Of a stretch of 64,000 bases of DNA, positions 35,483 to 43,954 are shown piece by piece. Source of the DNA: Roseibium sp. MMSF_3412 (GTDB taxonomy: Bacteria > Pseudomonadota > Alphaproteobacteria > Rhizobiales > Stappiaceae). The notes under the pieces were generated by a model. That model searched no databases. It worked only from the letters and a program-made list of their open reading frames with translations, and had not been told where the DNA came from. Both the position numbers and the translations under genes were made by a program. The stretch lies in the NCBI RefSeq assembly GCF_030733265.1, contig NZ_JASHJI010000004.1, positions 248,001-312,000 on the forward strand. The letters run 5' to 3'. Each line of letters begins with the position of its first letter. Position 1 is the stretch's first letter.

Positions 35483-35813
35483 GCCGTTAGTCTCGCTCCG
35501 ATTCTATCTTTTGAAACCATGCTTGGCGTTGCAGATTTCAACCGCAGCCTAGAATGGATATTCGTGAGCGATTTATGCAGTTTGCGCAGTAACTTGGATT
35601 TATTCAGCGTGGTACGACTGGAATTGAGCAAATTCTGTTCTCAGTTAGCGCCAATACCCAACCCATAGCGAACACTCGCTGCGATGCAAAGCGTAGGCAT
35701 CTGCTGGAGAATACTGCACTATTCGCGTAGGGTGTTGAAGTGCGAGTTTTGCTCGACTCATCCCCTGGATTCTGATTGTCTTTGGGCCTGTCTCACCCTA
35801 AAGCAGACAATAA

Positions 35814-36380
35814 ATGCTGTTTGCTCTTTCTATCGCTTTCGCCTACGCGCTTACCAATATCGATGGCCTCTTTGCCTTCTTCGCAATCGCGACGTCAGGA
35901 AGGTACAGGCAGGCTCTGATCGGTTTCCTGTTTGCGCAGATGCTGGTCGTTACCGGGGCATATGTTGCCGGTGCGGGCGTGACTTTCTTTACACCGCACG
36001 CGCTTGGTTATCTCGGCATTGTGCCTCTATCCCTCGGTGTTTGGGAAGTTTGGAGAAACATGTCTCGCTGCGGAGACGACGCGGACGCACTAAAGGCAGC
36101 ACACTCAATCTTCAGCGCCACCGTGATCTTTGTTGCGCTAAGCGCCGATACGTTCATCTTAGTTGCTGCTTTTTTCGCCGATACAGCCGCAGTGCTTGAC
36201 CGGCACGTCTTTACAGGCGCTATTGTCGCAATAATGGGTCTTGTCATCGCTGGCACCGTGTTGACCAAAAGCATTGGAAGCAACCAAAAAGTCCGGAGGT
36301 TTTTCGAAACCCTTTCACCTTTCGTGATGATCGGCGCCGGGATTTACATCCTTCTCGACACAGCAACGGATACCTACTAA
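35814..36380 (+). CDS. CadD-type cadmium resistance/LysE-superfamily transporter
   Basis: 188 residues with about five membrane helices and the CadD-like opening ALSIAFAYALTNIDGLFAFFA, then RYRQALIGFLFAQMLVV, and a central LSADTFILVAAFFAD. In the family these proteins lower intracellular cadmium; substrate here is inferred only. It converges with the LysE/RhtB gene. Confidence 0.75.
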   Translation: MLFALSIAFAYALTNIDGLFAFFAIATSGRYRQALIGFLFAQMLVVTGAYVAGAGVTFFTPHALGYLGIVPLSLGVWEVWRNMSRCGDDADALKAAHSIFSATVIFVALSADTFILVAAFFADTAAVLDRHVFTGAIVAIMGLVIAGTVLTKSIGSNQKVRRFFETLSPFVMIGAGIYILLDTATDTY

Positions 36381-36438
36381 GGGAGACCGCTGAGCAAGAC
36401 TTTCGCAAGACCGTTGGTCATTCAAACAATCTGACCTG

Positions 36439-37065
36439 TTACCGCTCCTGCAATGCCAAGCGGGCGCCAAGCGCGCAATAAATTCCACCAACGATTTTGC
36501 CTTGCCATTTCACCACTGCCGGGTGTTTCTTAAGGAAACTACCGAGTCTGCCAGCCCCGACAGCGAAGATCACGGTACTAAATAGGCCAAGCAGTACGAA
36601 GATTGTACCAAGCGCAGTGAGCTGAAGCATGACCGAACCGTTTTCCGGTTTAACGAACTGTGGCAGGAAAGCCAGAAAGAACAACGCTGTTTTTGGGTTC
36701 AGAACCTCCGCGATGATGGCCTGGTTGAACGCCTTTTTTGCCGTTATTGGTGAGCTACCGCGAGCAAGGTCCAGAGATGTCTTGTCAAGGATGGCGACAA
36801 TGCCGAGATATAAGAGATAACCGGCCCCTGCGTATTTGATGACGCTGAAAAGAAGCGCTGATGTCGCAATTATGGCCGATACACCGATGATCGCCATGAA
36901 GGTGTGTACAACGTCCCCGGCAGCTATCCCTGCTCCGGTTGCAATTCCAGCTTTTGTTCCCGAACTCGTCGCTCGCGCCACAGTCAGTAGTGTTGCCGGT
37001 CCGGGTATGAACACGAACCCCAAGACAATTGCGACATACGCAATCAGCGTCGCTGTATCGATCAT
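36439..37065 (-). CDS. LysE/RhtB-family amino-acid exporter
   Basis: 208 residues from ATG at 37065, chosen for the GGAGA five bases ahead. Six hydrophobic segments. The N-terminal VLGFVFIPGPATLLTVARAT is the RhtB signature, followed by GIATGAGIAAGDVVHTFMA and EVLNPKTALFFLAFLPQFV. It exports amino acids or related metabolites in the family; substrate unknown. Confidence 0.83.
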   Translation of the reverse strand: MIDTATLIAYVAIVLGFVFIPGPATLLTVARATSSGTKAGIATGAGIAAGDVVHTFMAIIGVSAIIATSALLFSVIKYAGAGYLLYLGIVAILDKTSLDLARGSSPITAKKAFNQAIIAEVLNPKTALFFLAFLPQFVKPENGSVMLQLTALGTIFVLLGLFSTVIFAVGAGRLGSFLKKHPAVVKWQGKIVGGIYCALGARLALQER

Positions 37066-37183
37066 GAAAGTCTCCAGACTAACGGGCGAATTGATGTTAA
37101 TTGCGCGTTGCGTCGAGAACAAGAATTGATGCATCGGCCTCGAATTGGAGCGCCCTGTATCGTTCGTTTGAGTGGGCTGTTGC

Positions 37184-38095
37184 TTAGTTTGGAGAATTCA
37201 ACTTTGTAGTTTCGTCGGTTTCAGAGATTTTCTGAAACTCGGTCAACAACTCGGGGAAACTCTGGGCGAGATAGCGAACCACTCGCGCATTCTCTATCAA
37301 ACGCTTCACATATCCAGTCGCAATCACCAAATCGAGATGGTCCTGACCATAAGTTTCCTCAAGCAGATGAAACTCACGATCTAGTTGGGCAGACTCTTGC
37401 TCCATACGCGTGATTTGTTCGTCGGTGAGTCCGTTTACTGTCTTCGGCTTTGCGGTCTCTACTAACTGAGAAGTAGGGGTCGCTCCAACGAGCGACTGCG
37501 CGTATGGATATGAAAATTTGTTCATCGCAATCATGAGTTGGGCAGCCTCGATCTGCCTCAGCGGCTTCATTTTCCGCAACTCCCTGAAGGTGTTTATCGG
37601 GACATGCTTGTCTTTCAAAAGTTCCGCCACTTCGGCACAGATCCCTTCAAGTAGTTTGCGTTTCTGTTTGATGTTCTTGATATTTACATTCAACACACGC
37701 GCCAGAACCGCTTCTGAGACTCCTTTTTCGATCGCTTTCAGGATCATTTGATGTTCTTGGATGGTAGCGAGTCGATTAACCCGCTTGTTGTACGTGTAAG
37801 CTTCATCATCCGTTGCGATCAAACAATCAACTTCCTCATGTCCAAGTTCCTTCAAGACCGACATTCTCATATGTCCGTCCAACAGCAGGTAGTTCCCTCT
37901 TTCAGCGCGATCCGGGACAACAACCGGAGGCTCAGCCAAACCTGAATAGAAGATCGAGGAACGTATCTGACCGTATTTCTTGGACTTCTTTATCCTGTCC
38001 GAGACAATCCTTAGGGGTGTGATGCTGGAGATGGATAACCTTATAGATTCACGATGAAACGCCAGTTTGATCAATGGAACTTTTTTATGGTTCAT
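37184..38095 (-). CDS. RepB/ParB-like protein, last gene of the recombinase operon
   Basis: 303 residues. A ParB N-terminal-like part (GNYLLLDGHMRMSVLKELG; VNRLATIQEHQMILKAIEKG) is followed by an HTH-like segment (VSEAVLARVLNVNIKNIKQK) and a RepB C-terminal-type helical region (RQIEAAQLMIAMNKFSYPYA). In RepB plasmid proteins these parts bind centromere-like DNA. The start overlaps the preceding ParB-like gene by 4 bases (ATGA). No ParA ATPase is encoded nearby, so it is not a normal partition system. Confidence 0.75.
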   Translation of the reverse strand: MNHKKVPLIKLAFHRESIRLSISSITPLRIVSDRIKKSKKYGQIRSSIFYSGLAEPPVVVPDRAERGNYLLLDGHMRMSVLKELGHEEVDCLIATDDEAYTYNKRVNRLATIQEHQMILKAIEKGVSEAVLARVLNVNIKNIKQKRKLLEGICAEVAELLKDKHVPINTFRELRKMKPLRQIEAAQLMIAMNKFSYPYAQSLVGATPTSQLVETAKPKTVNGLTDEQITRMEQESAQLDREFHLLEETYGQDHLDLVIATGYVKRLIENARVVRYLAQSFPELLTEFQKISETDETTKLNSPN

Positions 38096-38982
38096 CGCGT
38101 CAGCTCCTGACGCTCCATCCGATTGGCAAGCTTTTTTGGTATTGTGTCTAGTTGCTCGGATTTAAGCAGGTCAAGGAAACCTTCGTTCGTCAGAAGTTCC
38201 TTCAACGCGTGTGCAATGAACATCAGACGACTGCGCGTAGCATCTGCTTTTCGAATTAGGAGTTTTTTGCGATCAGTGTCTTCACGATATGCACGGACCA
38301 ACGCCTCGGACGTGATTTTTCGCTTTCGCTTCACGCCGCTCAGGAGAGCCTTGCCTCGAAGGTTCCGGCTCTCAATGACTTTCTTAGCGATTAGAAGCTT
38401 ACGTCCTCTAAGAATGTTGTTTTCATAAGCGTTTTGAAGAGCATCTTGAATTCCGTCGTCATCAGCGTCAACAATCTCAACTGCGACACTGATTGGAATA
38501 TGTCCTGCTTCAACGGAACGAAGTAGACGCTGTTCACCTTGACGAATAAGTTTTCCGATACCCCTTACATACTCAGTTGAAAGCCCTGTCTTACTGGCAA
38601 TTTCGGTCTCGCTGTAGCCCCTTTCGTTCATACCTTCTATGTCACGAACCAAGTCGATTGCTTGGTGCTGCCGACGCGCGCAGTTTTCAACCAAGCTCTT
38701 CACTAAGCTTGTTTGAGTGTCTACCTGAATGACGATCGCGGGTATTTCCGTCTGTCCTAACTGTTTGAAAGCCTCAAGCCTGCCCTGCCCGCACACCAGT
38801 TGGTAACGCGCTTCTGATTCCTCTTCCGTCTTAGAAACGGTAATGGGCCGCTTTAAACCCACATCTCGAATGCTCGAAATGATTTCTCTAAAAATTTTCT
38901 TGTTACGCACCCGAGGGTTTAGGATGGAGATCCTGTGAATGGGAACCAGCTCGATTTGAAGTGTTTCTGCGTCTGGCATCAT
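38092..38982 (-). CDS. ParB-like protein, middle gene of the recombinase operon
   Basis: 296 residues. The ParB/Srx-type domain at about 10-110 includes ISILNPRVRNKKIFREIISS, LVCGQGRLEAFKQLG (a GxGR version of the GERRxRA box) and SLVENCARRQ (the ENxxR box). It continues with an HTH (YSETEIASKTGLSTEYVRGI) and a basic helical tail. It is coupled at both ends: 4-base ATGA overlaps with the recombinase upstream and the RepB-like gene downstream. Confidence 0.78.
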   Translation of the reverse strand: MMPDAETLQIELVPIHRISILNPRVRNKKIFREIISSIRDVGLKRPITVSKTEEESEARYQLVCGQGRLEAFKQLGQTEIPAIVIQVDTQTSLVKSLVENCARRQHQAIDLVRDIEGMNERGYSETEIASKTGLSTEYVRGIGKLIRQGEQRLLRSVEAGHIPISVAVEIVDADDDGIQDALQNAYENNILRGRKLLIAKKVIESRNLRGKALLSGVKRKRKITSEALVRAYREDTDRKKLLIRKADATRSRLMFIAHALKELLTNEGFLDLLKSEQLDTIPKKLANRMERQELTR

Positions 38983-40580
38983 GCAGCCTCGTGAATTGAG
39001 AGGCGTTCCGCCAAAGCAAATAGTGGGCTCAGCGTTTCAAATCGATAGGCATCAATCCAAATCCCATTGTCTTCAGAAAGCCTCAGAGTTTCGGCTTCAA
39101 CATCAAACGTTGGGAGGATGAGGTAATCCTTCGCACTGGCGTTTTCACTATTCATCCGTACCGCGATCGTAAGGTCTGGATATAGGCTCCGATCAAGCCG
39201 CACTTTCCAACGCAATGAACCTGCATTCGTTTGAAAGCAGCGACTGATCGCAAGCGAAGCTGTAAATTCCTGGTTTATCGTCAGAAGATCTGTAATCTCG
39301 TCTCTGGAGACAGTTCCTCCAGCCTTCTCAATCCCTGAGATAGTCTCATCGACCGTATCAGGGTAGCGCCGCCGCAGAGCCCTGTTTACTTCGATGTAGC
39401 GATAGTCTCTTTCTGGAGTGTATCCGATCAGCTTGTACGCTTTCAGCAGCCCGCCAAATCGATGGCTAAAGGCTTGGCTCGATGGACAGTCGGGCGTTTC
39501 ATCGATTATCAATCCAGAAAGTACGCCTGTCCGTTCATAGACAGATCTCAACTGATCAAGCATCTCGTCATTGGTTAGATGATGTGAGCGGGCTTCAATA
39601 ATTGCACGGGCTGCATCGAAGGCTCGATGATCAACGATCGCCTCGAAAGCATGGTCGGCGCGAACTAGCATCGACGCATCATTTTTAAGACGATGCTGCT
39701 TGAGCTTGAACGAAACGTGGTTCCAGACATTGTTGCCGATGTACTTTTCGTTGATGAGAATTTGATGCACGGTGCCCCTGGTCCAAGGGCGGTCAAGGTC
39801 TGTGGTGACGCCTCGTTGGTTTAGCTGCTGGGCGATCGCTGTTTCATCCAATCCGTCCACCACGAACCGCTGATAGATCCACCTGACAATTGCGACTTCC
39901 TCTGAAGGCCCTGGAACGAGCACAACCCTATCGGTTTGGATACTTTTCCTTTCTCCGCGCTTTAGAAGACCTTTTGGTCGGCCGTGCTCATCTCTGAGCT
40001 CGCGGCGCAGACCAAATCCAGCCATTCCACCTTGTCGATAACCCATTTCAATGAGACGGCATTGCCCAGCGAACACTTTGACGGAGAGTTCTCGGCTGTA
40101 CTCCGCTGCCATTCGTCGTTTGACGACCTTTTGTACATCGGATCCGATACTGCCGTCATTTTCGAACTGCTCTGCGCAGTATTCCACCTGAACACCTGCT
40201 CGGCGACATCGATATTCGTAGAACGCACTTTCGTCTGCATCTTGAAACCGCCCCCAACGACTGATGTCGTAGACTAGGATTACCGAAAAATTTGCGTTGC
40301 CGCTTTCAATATCCAAGATCAACTGGCTGAGTCCGTCGCGGCCTTCAATGTTTAGACCACTTCGCCCGGAGTCGGTGTAAGTGCGGACGATCTTGAGACC
40401 ACGCTTGTTTGCATACCGGCTGATTACTTCGGCTTGGTTTTCTGTCGAATACCTCTGATGTTCGGTAGACATGCGAACATATTCGGCGGCGTGCGTGCTC
40501 GCTTCGTCACGCTCACCATCTTTACTCCCATCGATGTCCTCTCTCGAACCCATCTTCCAGCCGTCACGCGCAGATGCCAC
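38979..40580 (-). CDS. Large serine recombinase, first gene of a recombinase-ParB-RepB operon
   Basis: Up to 533 residues. The catalytic domain opens AAEYVRMSTEHQRYSTENQ with the nucleophile Ser in RMST, followed by YTDSGRSGLNIEGRDGL and YDISRWGRFQDADESAFYEY. A recombinase domain follows (FVVDGLDETAIAQQLNQRG, then RGTVHQILINEKYIGNNVW). The C-terminal part lacks an obvious cysteine-rich zinc ribbon. The start is unsure: GTG 40580 gives the longest form and ATG 40553 is an option. Such enzymes insert or excise DNA, and coupling to two ParB-like genes is unusual. Confidence 0.85.
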   Translation of the reverse strand: MASARDGWKMGSREDIDGSKDGERDEASTHAAEYVRMSTEHQRYSTENQAEVISRYANKRGLKIVRTYTDSGRSGLNIEGRDGLSQLILDIESGNANFSVILVYDISRWGRFQDADESAFYEYRCRRAGVQVEYCAEQFENDGSIGSDVQKVVKRRMAAEYSRELSVKVFAGQCRLIEMGYRQGGMAGFGLRRELRDEHGRPKGLLKRGERKSIQTDRVVLVPGPSEEVAIVRWIYQRFVVDGLDETAIAQQLNQRGVTTDLDRPWTRGTVHQILINEKYIGNNVWNHVSFKLKQHRLKNDASMLVRADHAFEAIVDHRAFDAARAIIEARSHHLTNDEMLDQLRSVYERTGVLSGLIIDETPDCPSSQAFSHRFGGLLKAYKLIGYTPERDYRYIEVNRALRRRYPDTVDETISGIEKAGGTVSRDEITDLLTINQEFTASLAISRCFQTNAGSLRWKVRLDRSLYPDLTIAVRMNSENASAKDYLILPTFDVEAETLRLSEDNGIWIDAYRFETLSPLFALAERLSIHEAA

Positions 40581-40584
40581 AGAC

Positions 40585-40620
40585 GAGTTTTTGCTGCTTA
40601 ATCAGCTACAGCAAAAACTC
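40585..40620. promoter_or_regulatory. Perfect 12-bp inverted repeat between divergent regulator and recombinase
   Basis: GAGTTTTTGCTG (40585-40596) and CAGCAAAAACTC (40609-40620) are exact reverse complements with 12 bases between them. The site lies just before the recombinase start and 33 bases before the HTH gene start. It fits an operator of the HTH protein or a recombinase/ParB binding site. Confidence 0.6.
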
Positions 40621-40652
40621 CGCGAAAATTATATCTGGAGAGGGGATGCAAC

Positions 40653-41009
40653 ATGTCGCCGAAAATGCGCAACAACTTGCATGCTGGTTCAATCGAACAA
40701 CTGAGCTCAGAGGCTTATGCCGCTATTATTTCAACCGCCCTACGTAGGGATCTTGGAGGGACTCATAGAGCCGTAAAGACAGTGCGTCGGTGGACCGGTG
40801 CTGGCGAACGCACTGTTACCAACTGGCTTGCAGCGGAGCATGGGCCAAGCGCGCCTCACCTAGCCATGCTCTCCCATCATTCTGACGCGGTTCTGGAGGC
40901 GTTTTTGATCATGGCCGGAAGAGAACGAGTAATTGTTGACCTTGAGGTATCTCGATTCAGGAAGGTTCTCCTAGCCACACTAAAGCAACTGGAAAATGCA
41001 ATGAACTAA
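40653..41009 (+). CDS. Small HTH-like protein facing the recombinase operon
   Basis: 118 residues, ATG at 40653 with GAGGGG in front. The core TVRRWTGAGERTVTNWLAAE, then GPSAPHLAMLSHHSDAVLEA, looks like an HTH of a phage-type regulator, followed by a helical tail. It is divergent from the serine recombinase across the 12-bp inverted repeat, so control of the operon is the likely job. Confidence 0.55.
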   Translation: MSPKMRNNLHAGSIEQLSSEAYAAIISTALRRDLGGTHRAVKTVRRWTGAGERTVTNWLAAEHGPSAPHLAMLSHHSDAVLEAFLIMAGRERVIVDLEVSRFRKVLLATLKQLENAMN

Positions 41010-41188
41010 CAACGACCAAGTGCGGTCCGCTGCCGTGTTGATACATAAGCTTTTCTGATCATTGACATTTCGGCCGGGTCCGAGGCAGCGGGTGCGCTCT
41101 TAGATCGATTCGGTGGTGCTCATCTGTTTGACGCCGAAGGAACTGTGAAGACAACCGATAAGACCGCTGGAAATCAGCGATGCTTGTT

Positions 41189-41206
41189 TGGCACAAATTT
41201 GGCACA
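41189..41206 (+). promoter_or_regulatory. Right arm-type site, TGGCACA-4 bases-TGGCACA
   Basis: Same paired heptamer as at 8891-8908, here 91 bases inside attR. In the excised circle the two pairs would flank the att core on either side. Confidence 0.5.
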
Positions 41207-41210
41207 ATAG

Positions 41211-41240
41211 TGAGCGAGATCAAGCGACACTGAGCGAGAT
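41211..41240 (+). repeat. Direct repeats TGAGCGAGAT next to attR
   Basis: Exact copies at 41211-41220 and 41231-41240, 20 bases apart (about two helical turns), between the TGGCACA pair and attR. They may bind an excisionase. No copy was seen at the left end. Confidence 0.45.
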
Positions 41241-41297
41241 ATTTTTCCATAAATGTCTATTATTCTTGATATATTATACTTGTTTGTAGAATAATTA

Positions 41298-41349
41298 CTG
41301 CCCTCCGAAGGCAGAGGCCAGAGGTTCGAATCCTCTCGGGTGCGCCAGA
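41298..41349 (+). repeat. attR, 52-bp direct repeat (right copy)
   Basis: Partial tRNA-Arg copy identical to 8773-8824. It lacks the 5' half and so is not a functional tRNA. It marks the right end of the island. Confidence 0.93.
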
Positions 41350-41712
41350 ATTTCAAGTCAGCTTGAGTTAACGGACCGAAGCGGAACAGCGTCGTCCATC
41401 GGGGCTTTTGTGGAAAGTCGTGGTTGGGCTGTCCATGGACAGCACGGGCACAATTGAACCCGCAGGCCCGGTGCCGCAAGCGAGCGTCAGCGATTTGCGG
41501 GTCTCTCACCTTCGAGATGAGACCGTGGGTTCACACGTGATCGATAAGGACCGCACAGACTGCGCAGGGGGACGTTGATGGCGCTTGAAGCTTCGAAGAA
41601 GCCCGCACCGTTTCGTCAGCCGCCATCCTCTACCCTGCGCGCTGACTTCAAGGGTGCGTCGCCGTTCAAGTTCAACACCCGGTGTCGCGTCCGCTATTCC
41701 AGCATCCACCCC
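41350..41712. other. Intergenic region beyond the island
   Basis: No supported gene. It contains the 16-bp perfect palindrome GCTGTCCATGGACAGC (41428-41443) and a 7-bp stem ACCCGCA/TGCGGGT (41458-41464 with 41495-41501), either of which may help end transcription from the leftward catabolic operon. Confidence 0.5.
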
Positions 41713-42240
41713 TTACCGCAGGAACTGGTCCACGTAGTCCTCGCCCAGGCCGACGTCGGCGTAGTGCTGGCGGCACATGTCGATCTTGGTGAAGACGTCC
41801 TCATAGCCGAGCGGTTTGCCGTAGGGGTCGACGTAATACATGATGCCGTTGACCTGAAAGAGGGTGATCATCTCCTCGACATCATCCGGCACGACAAGCG
41901 TGTGGGTTTCGCCCGGGGGCTCGTAGACATAGCCGCCGGCCTCGGCGACCCAGTCATGCTCCAGATAATGCCAGCGCCCCTTGATGACGTAACCATGCAC
42001 GGGATTGGGGTGGCGGTGGCGCGACAGGACGCCGGATTTGCGCACCCGCAAGAGATTGACCCAGTAGCCCTGGCTCCTGTTGAGACAGAGCGGACGGAAC
42101 CAGACGTTTTCCGTCTGGGGCACCCAGACGCGCTCGTCCTCCGGGATCGCCGACGGCACCACGATCTCCGCCTGCGCGTCCCTGGGAAACGGCAGCTGAT
42201 ACGGGATCCGCGGGTTCTCGTCTTTTGCGTCTAGGGGCAT
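41713..42240 (-). CDS. Cupin protein, 2,4'-dihydroxyacetophenone dioxygenase-like
   Basis: 175 residues. The cupin metal site is visible in SRHRHPNPVHGYVIKGRWHY (first motif with His residues and Glu-like position) and EPPGETHTLVV (second motif His). The family includes 2,4'-dihydroxyacetophenone dioxygenases and many unassigned relatives, so the reaction is open. Last gene of the nine-gene leftward operon, 31 bases after the SDR gene. Confidence 0.72.
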   Translation of the reverse strand: MPLDAKDENPRIPYQLPFPRDAQAEIVVPSAIPEDERVWVPQTENVWFRPLCLNRSQGYWVNLLRVRKSGVLSRHRHPNPVHGYVIKGRWHYLEHDWVAEAGGYVYEPPGETHTLVVPDDVEEMITLFQVNGIMYYVDPYGKPLGYEDVFTKIDMCRQHYADVGLGEDYVDQFLR

Positions 42241-42271
42241 CTAAGTTCCTCTCCTCTTTTACCTGTTCCTG

Positions 42272-42973
42272 TCAGACGGCGGAATAGCCACCATCGACCG
42301 GGTAGACCGCACCCGTCACGAATTTTGCCTTGCCGCTCAAGAGCCAGGCGACCAGCGCGCCGACTTCCTGCGGCTGCCCCCAGCGGCCCAGCGGCGTGCG
42401 GGCAAGGATCGTGCGCTCGCGCTCGGACTGCTCCCGCAGGCCGGCGGTCATTTCCGTCTCGATCCATCCGGGCGCAACGGCGTTGACCCTGATACCGTCC
42501 TCTGCCCATTTCGCGGCCAGTGCCTTGGTCAGTTGCGCAACGCCGCCCTTGGAAGCGGAATAGGCGGGCACCAGCGGACCGCCGAAATAGCTGAGCATCG
42601 AAGCCGTGTTGACGATGGCCCCGCCCGAGCGCTCCAGAAGCGGCCTGGCCGCCAGGCACATGCGCATCGTGCCGGTCAGGTTCACATCGATCACCTTGCA
42701 GAAAGTCTCGATTTCGTATTCCGCCTCGCGCAGCAGGATCCCCGCGCAATTCACGAGGCCATCGAGCCGGTCATGGGTGCCGACAAGCTCTGCAATCTGG
42801 GCGTCATCTGTGACATCAAGCGCGACGGCAGTCAGGTTCTCAAGCGCCGGGCAAGCGGCAACCTCGGCCTCGGTAACTCCGGTGGCGGTAACCGCCCAGC
42901 CTTCGTCCAGCAGTGTCTGCACAACTCCGAAGCCGATACCGCGCGTTCCACCTGTCACCAAGGCCTGTTTCAT
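42272..42973 (-). CDS. SDR-family oxidoreductase
   Basis: 233 residues. NAD(P)-binding VTGGTRGIGFGV, LVNCAGIL in place of NNAG, catalytic Ser in IVNTASMLS, and YSASKGG with Tyr and Lys, followed by NAVAPGWIETEM. A classical short-chain dehydrogenase, likely acting on a sugar or sugar acid given its neighbours. The start overlaps the sugar kinase stop by 4 bases. Confidence 0.87.
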   Translation of the reverse strand: MKQALVTGGTRGIGFGVVQTLLDEGWAVTATGVTEAEVAACPALENLTAVALDVTDDAQIAELVGTHDRLDGLVNCAGILLREAEYEIETFCKVIDVNLTGTMRMCLAARPLLERSGGAIVNTASMLSYFGGPLVPAYSASKGGVAQLTKALAAKWAEDGIRVNAVAPGWIETEMTAGLREQSERERTILARTPLGRWGQPQEVGALVAWLLSGKAKFVTGAVYPVDGGYSAV

Positions 42974-43893
42974 GCCGCCTGCCCCTCCCTCATGAACCGC
43001 AGCACGTCCCGGCGCCTCGGCATGGGAGCGACGGCCCCGTAGCCTTGGGTCGACAGCGCGGCGGCGGCGTTTGCATAGCTGGCCGCCTCGTAAGGATCGC
43101 GGCCGGCCGCCATCTCGGCAAGAAAGGCTCCGTCGAACGTGTCGCCGGCGGCGGTCGCATCGACCGGGGACACCGGTTGACCCGGAACGCGCCTGCGTTC
43201 GTCCCTTAGCGCGATCAGCGTGCCGTCCTTGCCAAGTGTCAGCGCCACGATCTCACAGCCCAGATCAAGATAAAAGTCCGCAATCGCGTCCGGGTCAGTG
43301 AAGCCCGTCAGTTGGACGGCATCTTCCAGACCGGGCAGGGCAATATGGGCCTTGGCCATGGCCGCGTGGGTCACGGCCCGCGCGCGTTCCAGGGGCCAGA
43401 GATTGAGGCGCAGATTGGTGTCATAGGACACCCAGCCGCCGGCGTTCCGGCACAGGTCCATGGCGGCAAAGACGGCATCGGCGGCATTGGCGGAGATCGC
43501 CTGGCTGATGCCGGAGACATGCAGGATGCGGGCTCCGGCAATATAGTCTTCGGGCAGATCCGCAGGTGTCATCCGGCTCGCCGCGGACCCCTTGCGCCGA
43601 TAGGTGAATGTATGGCCGTTGTCGTTGTGGCTGACAAAATAGATGCCGGTCGGTGCCTCCGGGTCCTGTACCACCCTTGAGGTATCAACACCTTCCGATT
43701 GCCAGAGCTGCAGGAATTCATCGGCAAATGCGTCCCTGCCGACCCGGGTCAGGTAGCCGACGGATGCGCCCTGGCGCGCAGCGGCAATCGCGGCGTTGGA
43801 GGTATCACCGCCATGCCCTTTCAAAAAGCGCCCGTCCGCCTGTTCGTTGAACTCCAGCATCGGCTCGCCGAGACAAATGATGTCGGGTTGCAT
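42970..43893 (-). CDS. PfkB-family sugar kinase, 2-keto-3-deoxygluconate kinase-like
   Basis: 307 residues. Ribokinase fold: GGDTSNAAIAAARQGASVGY near the N-terminus and the anion hole and catalytic Asp in VDATAAGDTFDGAFLAEMA. The overall form (ICLGEPMLEFNEQADGRFLK) is that of KdgK-like kinases, which phosphorylate 2-keto-3-deoxygluconate; the substrate is inferred. It overlaps the SDR gene by 4 bases. Confidence 0.83.
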   Translation of the reverse strand: MQPDIICLGEPMLEFNEQADGRFLKGHGGDTSNAAIAAARQGASVGYLTRVGRDAFADEFLQLWQSEGVDTSRVVQDPEAPTGIYFVSHNDNGHTFTYRRKGSAASRMTPADLPEDYIAGARILHVSGISQAISANAADAVFAAMDLCRNAGGWVSYDTNLRLNLWPLERARAVTHAAMAKAHIALPGLEDAVQLTGFTDPDAIADFYLDLGCEIVALTLGKDGTLIALRDERRRVPGQPVSPVDATAAGDTFDGAFLAEMAAGRDPYEAASYANAAAALSTQGYGAVAPMPRRRDVLRFMREGQAA

Positions 43894-43954
43894 GTTCCTT
43901 GCCTTTTCCGTTTCGGGGCACCGGCCACGCCCGTCAAAGCGTGGCCAGGGACGC

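Noticed and set aside
37184..38982. ParB/RepB-like genes as a plasmid partition locus
   Set aside because: No ParA/RepA ATPase, no repC and no obvious parS cluster; genes are welded to a recombinase instead.
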